Assembly (NCBI GenBank): GCA_013044365.1
Contig: JABEUP010000153.1
Location: forward strand, 1 to 12,956
Length of the DNA: 12,956 nt
Source of the DNA: Acidimicrobiaceae bacterium
Lineage (GTDB): Bacteria > Actinomycetota > Acidimicrobiia > Acidimicrobiales > Acidimicrobiaceae
Reading direction: 5' to 3'
Below the pieces are notes generated by a model. The model did no database searches and was not told the DNA's origin. It saw only the letters and a list, made by a program, of their open reading frames with translations. This document shows, piece by piece, positions 1 through 5,462 of the stretch. The position numbers and the translations under genes were made by a program. Positions within the stretch are counted from its first letter, which is position 1; the number at the start of each line of letters is the position of its first letter.

Positions 1-672
1 ATCTAGCACTGGGACATTAGAGTTTGTACATACGAGTAGCAAATCTGAGTTCTCAATAACTGCGCCAGTATTGTCGACCGCTGCGATTTCTAGGCCCAAT
101 AGTCTTCCCATCTCCGAGGCGAAGTTTTCGCGATGATCCTTATTGGGACTATAAACAACTACAGAGTCGATTTCACGGCTACTAGCCAGAGCTCCAAGAT
201 GGAGACGCGCCTGACCACCTGAACCAAGTATGCCTACTTTCCTAGCATTCGGGGATGCTACCAAAGAAGTGCCATAAGCTGCACAGCAAGCGGTCTGGAA
301 GCCAGCCATAGCATGTACGTCCTCGTAACCCTGTGGTTTTGGCTCTCCTATCATGATCATTAATAGCTCGGCTGTGTTCGTGTCATAGACAACAAATACG
401 GGTCGGCCTCGACCTATATATTTTTGGATTCCATTTTTCTGTATTTGCACTTTTTCAGCCCGAATCCCAGTAGCAGCTCCGTCGCGTGAAGGGGTCACGC
501 CTTGGTGGACCACCATGCGAAACCCTTCCGGGGTGTTTGTCCGGGTACGAGGATTGCTCAATTTTACTGGAGCACTTGCTTCCTCTTCGTAGCCAGCCCG
601 CATCAGCTCCACACCTTCGGCAAAGGACAACAGGCCGAAGTGGTCTTTAGGCGTAAGTAACAGCATCCCCAT
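1..672 (-). CDS. Ornithine cyclodeaminase / mu-crystallin family protein (3' end outside window)
   Basis: The frame is open from an ATG at 672 down to base 1 (224 codons, no stop reached), so the C-terminal third is missing. The N-terminus (MLLLTPKD, then a helix with LMRAGYEEE) is that of the OCD/mu-crystallin family, and residues of the type GYEDVHAMAGFQTA followed by the nucleotide-binding loop GILGSGGQAR match the family's substrate face and its Rossmann GxGxQA motif. Members are NAD(P)-dependent enzymes: ornithine cyclodeaminase, alanine dehydrogenase, ketimine reductases and others. Substrate cannot be told from this part. The start at 672 is chosen because a G-rich element (GAGGGGG) lies directly upstream; a second ATG at 666 is possible. 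It is divergent from the IS remnant to its right and has no visible operon partner within the window. Confidence 0.92.
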   Translation of the reverse strand, partial: MGMLLLTPKDHFGLLSFAEGVELMRAGYEEEASAPVKLSNPRTRTNTPEGFRMVVHQGVTPSRDGAATGIRAEKVQIQKNGIQKYIGRGRPVFVVYDTNTAELLMIMIGEPKPQGYEDVHAMAGFQTACCAAYGTSLVASPNARKVGILGSGGQARLHLGALASSREIDSVVVYSPNKDHRENFASEMGRLLGLEIAAVDNTGAVIENSDLLLVCTNSNVPVLD

Positions 673-883
673 CCCCCTCGTGGGTAATCGATTTTCTGCA
701 AAACGGCAGTCTTTATCTGTATGCAAGAAACGACCATAGCATCGGCGCGTAAATGATTCAAGCTACCTGATGGGAATATTGGAATCTTTAGAGTTTTCCC
801 GGTCACTCAAAAGTTAACTGCGACTAGTTGAATAAGTATCAAAGTCAGGTCAATAACGTCAGGCGCTATCTGGCGAAGGATAA
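673..883. other. Gene-free stretch between the OCD gene and the IS remnant
   Basis: About 210 bases with frequent stops in all frames on both strands. It must contain the promoter of the leftward OCD gene, but I see no convincing -35/-10 pair. It may include further unrecognisable IS-derived sequence, because the ISL3 homology begins abruptly at about 884 after an in-frame stop. Confidence 0.5.
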
Positions 884-1018
884 GGCCTCAATAACCTGAT
901 CAAAGTTGTAAAAAGAGTCGGATTCGGGTTTCGCAACTTCAAGAACTACAGAATCAGAGCATTGCTTTATGCGGGCAAGCCCAACTGGAGAGTTCTCGAT
1001 TCAATAGTGGTTACCTAA
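884..1018 (+). pseudogene. ISL3-family transposase, C-terminal remnant
   Basis: Reading from 884 to the stop TAA at 1016-1018 gives about 44 residues containing NNLIKVVKRVGFGFRNF and NYRIRALLYAGKPNW, the hallmark C-terminal end of ISL3-family DDE transposases as I know them. An in-frame TAA sits at 881-883, immediately before the homology, and no start codon or DDE catalytic core is present, so this is a dead fragment of a protein normally around 400 residues. Its stop lies 45 bp inside a terminal repeat (see the next entry), the normal distance for an IS 3' end. The fragment shows that an ISL3 element once inserted here and lost its left part. Confidence 0.8.
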
Positions 1019-1036
1019 AGAAATTTCCCGGGACTG

Positions 1037-1063
1037 GCTCACCCCGTAAATACCCGAAGAGCC
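1037..1063 (+). repeat. Right terminal inverted repeat of the ISL3-like element
   Basis: Read on the minus strand this begins GGCTCTTCGGGTATTTACGG, which resembles the GGCTCTTC-type ends of ISL3-family elements. It follows the transposase stop at 1018. No matching left end is visible in the window. The segment is also bounded by its own GGCTC/GAGCC pair (1036-1040 and 1059-1063). Confidence 0.6.
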
Positions 1064-1310
1064 GCAATTTCCCCGACTCGTCTCAACTATACGCTCGTCT
1101 TTGTTTCTAGGTGGTATCCCCATTTCGGGTAGCAATTTCGACGCGCCAACACACTGCAAAAAGCCGTTAGTGGACCCAAGGGGACGGTTGCCTCATCGCG
1201 ATTTATCGATGGCAGGAATGTCTTGAACGAGGCCCGGCCTTCTGGCCCGGATCCTAATGCAAAATAAATGGGTCGATAGAAATCGGCACGCCAAAGATGC
1301 ACATTGTATT
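1064..1310. other. Stretch between IS remnant and vapC, no supported gene
   Basis: There is an open frame of 71 codons on the minus strand (1087-1302, GTG start), but its translation matches no family I recognise and has no ribosome binding site, so I do not call it. The stretch contains a second copy of the 8-mer GCAATTTC (1132-1139; first copy 1064-1071, directly after the IS end) and an imperfect GC-rich hairpin at about 1229-1250 around GGCCTTCTGGCC. That hairpin lies downstream of vapC but has no T-run on the minus strand. Confidence 0.4.
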
Positions 1311-1718
1311 TCAGGAAATCCAGTTTTCTACATATAAATCTTTTACGCGGATAAATTCTCGTTCGTTATTGGTGACCAGTGTCCATCCTTTTGCCCGAGC
1401 GTGCGCAGCTATCCAGAGATCATTATTGCCGATGGGCTGGCCCATCTTTTCTAAACCGGCTCTGATTTGGCCGGAGTGCTGCCCCACCGCTTCATCAATA
1501 GGAACGACTTGGATGGCTGCCTGAAGTTGCTGCAATGTGTCTAAGGACTTTTCTTTGGCGGAACTTTTTTCTGCTCCGTGACATAACTCACCAAGAGTTA
1601 TCACGGATATGGCAAACTCGCCCGCACTATGTTTAGCAAAACGCGCTCGAACAGATGGTGGATTATGTTTGGCAATATAGGTGCAAATGTTGGTATCGAG
1701 CAGATACCGTATTGCCAT
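1311..1718 (-). CDS. vapC: VapC-type PIN-domain ribonuclease toxin
   Basis: A 135-residue PIN-domain protein, the usual VapC length. The acidic metal-binding residues are visible: Asp8 in YLLDTN, Glu44 in TLGELCHG and Asp100 in IGNNDLWIAAHA, followed by the conserved TLVTNNEREF strand. VapC toxins are Mg/Mn-dependent endoribonucleases acting in the cytosol, often on tRNA or rRNA, held inactive by VapB. The start is the ATG at 1718, overlapping the vapB stop by one base (TGATG), which implies translational coupling; an in-frame TTG lies just upstream. The toxin appears intact, with no frameshift. Its actual RNA target cannot be read from sequence. Confidence 0.93.
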   Translation of the reverse strand: MAIRYLLDTNICTYIAKHNPPSVRARFAKHSAGEFAISVITLGELCHGAEKSSAKEKSLDTLQQLQAAIQVVPIDEAVGQHSGQIRAGLEKMGQPIGNNDLWIAAHARAKGWTLVTNNEREFIRVKDLYVENWIS

Positions 1719-1948
1719 CAAATACCCTTTCGCGTTTGTGGCAGGGAATCATGCCTGCCGTCGGGCATGAAATCATCTGGTAAACCAACTAATGCGTCGA
1801 AGATAGCCACAGCGTCTGCGGGGCGCTCTCGCAAGATGATTTCGTCTCCTCGGCGAAGTATTTCCACTTTGTCCGCATGGAAGCGAAATTCTTTAGGTAG
1901 ACGCACTGCCTGGCTATTTCCTGACTTGAATATGCGAGCAATTGCCAC
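1718..1948 (-). CDS. vapB: VapB-type AbrB-fold antitoxin
   Basis: The N-terminus carries the AbrB/MazE-like DNA-binding swapped-hairpin signature ARIFKSGNSQAVRLPKEF, then KVEILRRGDEIILRE. The tail (about 35 residues) would wrap the VapC toxin. I prefer the GTG start at 1948 because AAGGAG lies six bases upstream, which makes a 76-residue protein starting V/M-A-I-A-R as is typical for VapB; the longer ATG at 1966 would place that ribosome binding site inside the gene. It is first in the operon with vapC. By family knowledge, VapB neutralises VapC and represses its own promoter with VapC as co-repressor. Confidence 0.92.
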   Translation of the reverse strand: MAIARIFKSGNSQAVRLPKEFRFHADKVEILRRGDEIILRERPADAVAIFDALVGLPDDFMPDGRHDSLPQTRKGI

Positions 1949-1972
1949 GGTGGTCTCCTTCTGCATAAACAG

Positions 1973-1991
1973 ATGTACACAAGGTATATAC
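1973..1991 (-). promoter_or_regulatory. vapB: Candidate vapBC promoter/operator
   Basis: Just upstream of vapB lie two short palindromes, TGTACA (1973-1978) and GTATATAC (1984-1991), in AT-rich DNA. AbrB-type VapB antitoxins bind small palindromes over their own promoter, so this is a reasonable operator candidate; a clear -35 element is not seen. Confidence 0.35.
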
Positions 1992-2366
1992 GTTAATTAG
2001 TTTGCCTATGGGAATGCTCCTTACTTTCTCAACACAATGTTCCATGGTAAATGCATGGAGTAGTTTGATCAGACTGGCAAGGGCCGGCTTGAATAAAAGT
2101 GGACTACTACAAAATAATCCGGTAAACCCGATCGGGACACCCAGGCAGTCTGATCATTAGAATTCCGAGCCTGAAGTTGTGGGAGTAGTCAATCCTGCTG
2201 CGGCCTCGACGATTGGCATATCGTCTTTGAAATACTGGTTATGGACCTCCGGATATACCGTTTAACCAAATGTACTCTGCTGGCTCCTCCGTCGTAATCA
2301 GATTTCTGGATACTCTTAATTACAGAAGTTCGAACTTTGTAATCCGAAGAGAAGATTGAGGATTCG
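1992..2366. other. Non-coding stretch between vapB and the moaD-like gene
   Basis: About 375 bases with no supportable gene on either strand. It includes the 91-bp unit flanked by inverted repeats (2066-2156), and its right end must hold the promoter of the moaD-like gene, though I cannot point to a convincing -35/-10 pair. Short open frames on the minus strand here (20-30 codons) have no start with a ribosome binding site. Confidence 0.5.
2066..2156. repeat. 91-bp unit bounded by perfect 11-bp inverted repeats
   Basis: TGATCAGACTG at 2066-2076 is matched by its exact reverse complement CAGTCTGATCA at 2146-2156. Between them lies a 10-bp perfect palindrome, CCCGATCGGG (2127-2136). No coding frame spans it. 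It could be the scar of a small non-autonomous element or a large stem structure. Confidence 0.55.
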
Positions 2367-2606
2367 ATGGTAACCGTAAAGTTCTTCGCGGGTGCCCGCG
2401 AGGCAGCTGGTGAATCAAGTACTCAGGTGGAAGCCGACTCGGTTCAGGCGGCCATTGATGCAGTGATTGTAGCTCATGGAGACGTTCTGGCCCGTATGAT
2501 CTCAATCTCGAAGATTTGGCTCAATGGCGAGCCGGCGGAACCTGCTGCGCCTGTGTCGTCCGGTGATGAAATAGCCGTGTTGCCACCAGTCTCGGGAGGA
2601 ATATGA
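2367..2606 (+). CDS. MoaD/ThiS-family sulfur-carrier-like beta-grasp protein
   Basis: A 79-residue protein starting with the MoaD-like strand VKFFAGAREAAG and ending DEIAVLPPVSGG plus one isoleucine. In this family the C-terminal Gly-Gly is adenylated and thiocarboxylated (by MoeB/ThiF-type enzymes) to carry sulfur for molybdopterin, thiamin or cysteine synthesis. The size and internal sequence favour MoaD over ThiS. The start ATG at 2367 has GAGGA five to nine bases upstream. The oddity is the terminal Ile after Gly-Gly, which would block activation unless removed. There are no molybdopterin or thiamin genes next to it, so its pathway is open. It appears monocistronic, ending at a hairpin terminator and converging on sodN. 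Confidence 0.82.
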   Translation: MVTVKFFAGAREAAGESSTQVEADSVQAAIDAVIVAHGDVLARMISISKIWLNGEPAEPAAPVSSGDEIAVLPPVSGGI

Positions 2607-2610
2607 AAGA

Positions 2611-2634
2611 GGGACCCGAAGGCCCCCCTTTTTT
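2611..2634 (+). terminator. Intrinsic terminator between moaD-like gene and sodN (probably serves both)
   Basis: Stem GGGACC / GGCCCC with loop CGAA (one A/C mismatch), then CCTTTTTT on the plus strand, five bases after the moaD-like stop. On the minus strand the loop reads UUCG closed by C-G, a very stable tetraloop, so it may also end sodN transcripts, though the following T-run there is weak (TCTTTC). Confidence 0.75.
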
Positions 2635-2662
2635 GTGGGCATCGCCCCTTGAATGTGGCGTT

Positions 2663-3079
2663 TTACTTCTTGGTCTCCCAGAAGATCCTATCGATCTCGG
2701 CAATCTGATTTAGCAGACCCTGAGCAACAGCCGTATCGTTGGTCTTCTTGGTCTCGCCCGCTGCCTTGGTTGCATCCCAGAAGAGCGTGTGAAGTTGTGG
2801 ATACTTTTCAAGATGTGCAGGCTTAAAGTAGTCCGTCCATAAAACCCATAGGTGGTGCTTTACCAGATCCGCACGCTCCTCTTTGATTGTTACGGCACGG
2901 GCCTTGAAAACTTCATCATCTGAACCGTTGAATTTCTCCATGCACGCTTTGACGGAGTCTGCTTCAATGCGTGCTTGAGCGGGATCGTAAACTCCGCAAG
3001 GCAGATCGCAGTGGGCAGAAACAGTTACAGGCGTGGCGATTCCTTCCAATGATTTGATGACCTTGGCAAGTAGCTTCAT
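2663..3079 (-). CDS. sodN: Nickel superoxide dismutase precursor (Ni-SOD)
   Basis: The 138-residue product contains the nickel-hook sequence HCDLPCGVYDP at residues 23-33. In known Ni-SODs the hook starts at the mature N-terminus: His1, Cys2 and Cys6 (here His23, Cys24, Cys28) coordinate Ni and the enzyme converts superoxide to O2 and H2O2 as a hexamer. Cleavage before His23 removes a 22-residue leader and leaves 116 residues, close to the roughly 117 of Streptomyces Ni-SOD. The rest (KHHLWVLWTDYFKPAHL, then the C-terminal helix) fits the four-helix bundle. The start ATG at 3079 has AAGGAG seven bases upstream. The gene is divergent from its maturation protease. An additional Cys46 lies outside the hook. 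Confidence 0.98.
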   Translation of the reverse strand: MKLLAKVIKSLEGIATPVTVSAHCDLPCGVYDPAQARIEADSVKACMEKFNGSDDEVFKARAVTIKEERADLVKHHLWVLWTDYFKPAHLEKYPQLHTLFWDATKAAGETKKTNDTAVAQGLLNQIAEIDRIFWETKK

Positions 3080-3213
3080 GGTCGCACTCCTTTATTTCCG
3101 TGAGTTGAAGTTGCCTTATTATAAGAACAGCTACAGACATTAGTCTGAAATGCAGAAAAATCCAGAGGAATCTGGTTTCGGCTGTTCACCTTCAGGTTAG
3201 GAATTATAACCCG
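3080..3213. promoter_or_regulatory. Shared control region between sodN and sodX
   Basis: The 134-bp divergent region contains an 11-bp near-palindrome CTTAT-T-ATAAG (3115-3125) and an inverted repeat CCAGA-GGAA-TCTGG (3162-3175). Streptomyces sodN is nickel-regulated by Nur, so an operator here is plausible, but neither repeat matches a Nur box well enough to name it. Confidence 0.4.
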
Positions 3214-3531
3214 TTGTTTTTTCTAGTTGTTGTCAGTGGTGTATCTATGGTGCCAATGCTTGCTCCAGGCGATCGGTTATTGGTTCGCCGGGTTAGGCAC
3301 CCTAGTGACAAGCTGGTAGGTCGTATCGTTGTGGCCAGGGATCCCCGCGACGATGGGATTCTGGTGATAAAACGGTTTGCCAGTTTCAACGGTGATTCAT
3401 TCGCACTGATAGGGGATAATTCCGGCGCCTCAACCGATTCCCGCACTCTCGGGAGTTTCCCAAGCAACACGCTGCTGGGCCAGGTTGTTTATAGGTATTT
3501 TCCGGTTAATGCAGCGGGACGGATCCGCTAG
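3214..3531 (+). CDS. sodX: Ni-SOD maturation protease, S26 signal-peptidase family
   Basis: A 105-residue compact S26 peptidase. Catalytic Ser11 lies in SGVSMVPML, the general-base Lys53 in LVIKRF, and the C-terminal box is GDNSGASTDSRTLG (68-80), all conserved for the signal-peptidase Ser/Lys dyad. It lacks a long membrane anchor, matching the short SodX proteins that remove the Ni-SOD leader ahead of the nickel-binding His. The divergent sodN at 2663-3079 supports the assignment strongly. The start is uncertain: no ATG or GTG precedes Ser8 in this frame, and TTG at 3214 has only a weak AGGA 11 bases upstream; the frame stays open back to 3109, with CTG codons at 3145 and 3172. Confidence 0.92.
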   Translation: MFFLVVVSGVSMVPMLAPGDRLLVRRVRHPSDKLVGRIVVARDPRDDGILVIKRFASFNGDSFALIGDNSGASTDSRTLGSFPSNTLLGQVVYRYFPVNAAGRIR

Positions 3532-3591
3532 TAAAGGTGCTTTATCCAGGATCCCAGTACCTACTGCTGAGTGAGGCGAAAGCGGCCGCCA

Positions 3592-3726
3592 ATGGCGAAC
3601 CAAATAGCGGGAACCTGGGCTTTAATTGAAGGCAAGCTGCCAAAGGGTATTTATTTTCTGAAACTGCCATACATCAGGGATTTTCTGGATGTGGAATCCG
3701 TTAAATGCCGTTGTGACTTTGTGTAA
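3592..3726 (+). CDS. Possible small protein of 44 residues, unknown
   Basis: An ATG-started frame beginning MANQIAGTW and ending VKCRCDFV. The only purine-rich stretch upstream (GAGTGAGGCGAAAG) is too far away to be a good ribosome binding site. No family is recognised. It follows sodX by 60 bases and precedes the candidate terminator at 3810, so it could be a second cistron or chance. Confidence 0.2.
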   Translation: MANQIAGTWALIEGKLPKGIYFLKLPYIRDFLDVESVKCRCDFV

Positions 3727-3809
3727 GTTCCAGTCCCAACTAGCATTGATGAAGCTATTCTGTTCAAGAATCGTTTTAGCAGGGGAAAGTTTTTCAATGA
3801 AGATCTAAG

Positions 3810-3832
3810 CGGGATCCCCATCTCGGGTTTTT
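3810..3832 (+). terminator. Candidate intrinsic terminator downstream of sodX
   Basis: CGGGAT-CCCC-ATCTCG forms a six-pair stem (one G-U pair) followed by GG and TTTTT at 3828-3832. It would end rightward transcripts from sodX before the glycosyltransferase gene. The stem is short, so the call is moderate. Confidence 0.45.
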
Positions 3833-3922
3833 ATCCATGATCCAGGAATACAGAGTTGTGGCACTAAGTTAAAGTAACTGTTCCAGGTTTTGCGCTACAA
3901 ACCTAGGATGAAAGCGATCTAG

Positions 3923-5167
3923 ATGCAGCGATTGGCCATTATTTCATATCACACATCACCATTGGTTCAGCCTGGAACCGGTGAGGGCGGAGGTATGAAT
4001 GTATACGTTAAACAGCTTGCGAGCGCCTTAGCCAGACTTGGTACCACCTGTGATGTATATACCAGGGCGTATTCCCCCTCTTTGCCTGCCTCAATAACCG
4101 TAGAGCCGGGGTTCGTTTTGCATTACGTTCCTGCGGGTCCCCTTTCTGCAGTTTCAAAGCTGGATCTTTTGGAATATATAGACGAATTTACCGAGAACGT
4201 CCTGGAGAGGATTCGAATGAGTCCTGATCGGATACCGGATGTCATACATGCCAACTATTGGCTTTCCGGTATTACGGGGCATGCTCTCAAGCACAAATTG
4301 GAAGTTCCACTTGTCACCACGTTCCACACACTTGAAAAGATCAAGGCCAAGAACAGGGCGGTCCCGGACGACGATATTTCAGAAAAGCTTCGGATCGAAG
4401 AGGAGTCGCGGATAATCAATTGCTCGGATCAAGTTCTAGCATCTTGCGAAGTGGAGGCTAGAGAGATCTCGAGTCTTTATGGTCTTGACAGGTCCAGGGT
4501 TTCTATCGTCCCTTTAGGCGTGGATCACGCGTTCTTCAGCCCTGGGAATCGTGACATGGCCCGTAAGGCAATAGGACTGCCAACTTCTGGCAAAATGGTG
4601 CTATTCGTAGGAAGGATACAACCCCTAAAGGGTGCCGACATAGCGGTCGAGTCTTTTGCGAAGATTGCGAAAAGAGTTCCCGACGCATTTCTGGTAATGG
4701 TGGGAGGGCCATCCGGACCTTTTGGTGCTGGCGAGATTTATAAAATTAAAAAAGTCGTTGCGAAAGAGAGATTGACTCACCGGGTTTATTTCTTCGATCC
4801 TCAGCCCCACGAAGTACTCTCAAGTTTTTACCGGGCATCAGACGTTGGTCTGGTTCCTTCGCGCACCGAATCATTCGGGTTGGTGGCTCTTGAGGCGGCA
4901 GCATGTGGGGTACCTGTGGTTGCTTCCGATGTCGGGGGCCTAAAGACGCTCGTCGAGCATGGCGCAAGCGGCTATTTGGTTACCAACCGAACTGCAAATG
5001 AATTTGCAAGATACTTAGTTAAGGTCCTGGAGGATCCCGCTTTGGCAAAGCCGCTCCAGATCGGTGCGAGTTCGTTGTCCCGTAGCTACAGATGGCGGGA
5101 TACGGCATTGCGCTTGCAGGATGTTCTCACTGAGCTGACGGCAAAAGAGCTTCTCGTGTGTGGCTGA
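3923..5167 (+). CDS. mshA: GT4-family glycosyltransferase, MshA-like (D-inositol-3-phosphate glycosyltransferase type)
   Basis: The 414-residue GT-B fold protein begins with the MshA-style HTSPLVQPGTGEGGGMNVYV (10-29), has HANYWLSG (109-116), and its C-terminal nucleotide-sugar domain shows VGRIQPLKG (Arg231, Lys236) and the EX7E motif ESFGLVALE (Glu316, Glu324). MshA transfers GlcNAc from UDP-GlcNAc to 1-L-myo-inositol-3-phosphate, the first step of mycothiol synthesis in actinobacteria. The same fold covers sucrose-phosphate synthase-like enzymes, and some acceptor-side segments (HTLEKIKAKNRAVPDDD) differ from mycobacterial MshA, so the acceptor is inferred. The start is firm: a TAG stop lies immediately upstream in frame. 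The ribosome binding site is weak (AGGA, 14 bases away). No other mycothiol genes are nearby. Confidence 0.8.
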   Translation: MQRLAIISYHTSPLVQPGTGEGGGMNVYVKQLASALARLGTTCDVYTRAYSPSLPASITVEPGFVLHYVPAGPLSAVSKLDLLEYIDEFTENVLERIRMSPDRIPDVIHANYWLSGITGHALKHKLEVPLVTTFHTLEKIKAKNRAVPDDDISEKLRIEEESRIINCSDQVLASCEVEAREISSLYGLDRSRVSIVPLGVDHAFFSPGNRDMARKAIGLPTSGKMVLFVGRIQPLKGADIAVESFAKIAKRVPDAFLVMVGGPSGPFGAGEIYKIKKVVAKERLTHRVYFFDPQPHEVLSSFYRASDVGLVPSRTESFGLVALEAAACGVPVVASDVGGLKTLVEHGASGYLVTNRTANEFARYLVKVLEDPALAKPLQIGASSLSRSYRWRDTALRLQDVLTELTAKELLVCG

Positions 5168-5462
5168 CACAGTCCACCCTCAAGTTCAGCCCGGTCAGAC
5201 ATACATCATGTTTTCGATATGGCTCCCCAATTTTGTCGTCAAACAAAGCATGTATAAATACTGGGGAAAAATTTCCAAATTTTGTGGTTTCCCTATTGAC
5301 GTACCAGTTCAACTTGGCGTAATTTTGCTTTGTTGGTTCTGGCGCTAGAAATATTTCGGGTCGGGGAAGCAGAAATTCTAGATTGCCAGAGCCAATACCT
5401 TTTTAAGCACTCCAAATTGTCTAACGACGTTCGAAGTATCATGTTCGAGTACTATTTATGAC
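5168..5462. other. Spacer between the glycosyltransferase gene and proC
   Basis: AT-rich spacer holding a perfect inverted repeat AAAATTT-CC-AAATTTT (5268-5283), preceded by TATAAA (5253-5258). A promoter for proC is likely here but no well-spaced -35/-10 pair stands out. The open frame at 5160-5348 has unlikely composition and no recognisable domain. Confidence 0.4.

Larger units (their letters stand above)
884..1063 (+). mobile_element. Truncated ISL3-family insertion sequence (3' end only)
   Basis: Combines the transposase C-terminal fragment and the right terminal repeat. The left boundary is approximate: recognisable coding homology starts at 884. The element lacks its left end and catalytic core and cannot transpose on its own. 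Confidence 0.7.
3532..3922. other. Long spacer between sodX and the glycosyltransferase gene
   Basis: About 390 bases. It contains one 44-codon open frame (3592-3726), a likely terminator (3810-3832) and a stem of AGGTTT/AAACCT (3884-3904) just before the glycosyltransferase. Nothing else in it looks like a gene, and I see no clear sigma-70 promoter. Confidence 0.5.

Noticed and set aside
603..806. 67-codon minus-strand frame over the start of the OCD gene
   Set aside because: Out of frame with the clear OCD/mu-crystallin coding sequence and without domain similarity.
1087..1302. 71-codon minus-strand frame downstream of vapC (GTG start)
   Set aside because: No ribosome binding site, no family recognised, and it lies in IS-scarred DNA; may be a relic but cannot be supported.
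1297..1524. Plus-strand open frame opposite vapC
   Set aside because: It is antisense to an intact PIN-domain gene and encodes nothing recognisable.
2239..2319. Minus-strand peptide containing AEYIWLNG, reminiscent of the start of type II glutamine synthetase
   Set aside because: Only 26 codons with no start and no continuation of homology in any frame; the match is too short and probably chance.
2604..2732. Possible ORF from ATG 2604 with a perfect GGAGGA upstream
   Set aside because: It runs through the terminator hairpin and antisense to the end of sodN; the product begins MKEGPEGPP and has no recognisable domain.
5160..5348. 62-codon frame after the glycosyltransferase gene
   Set aside because: Overlaps the glycosyltransferase 3' end, composition is atypical and no domain is visible.
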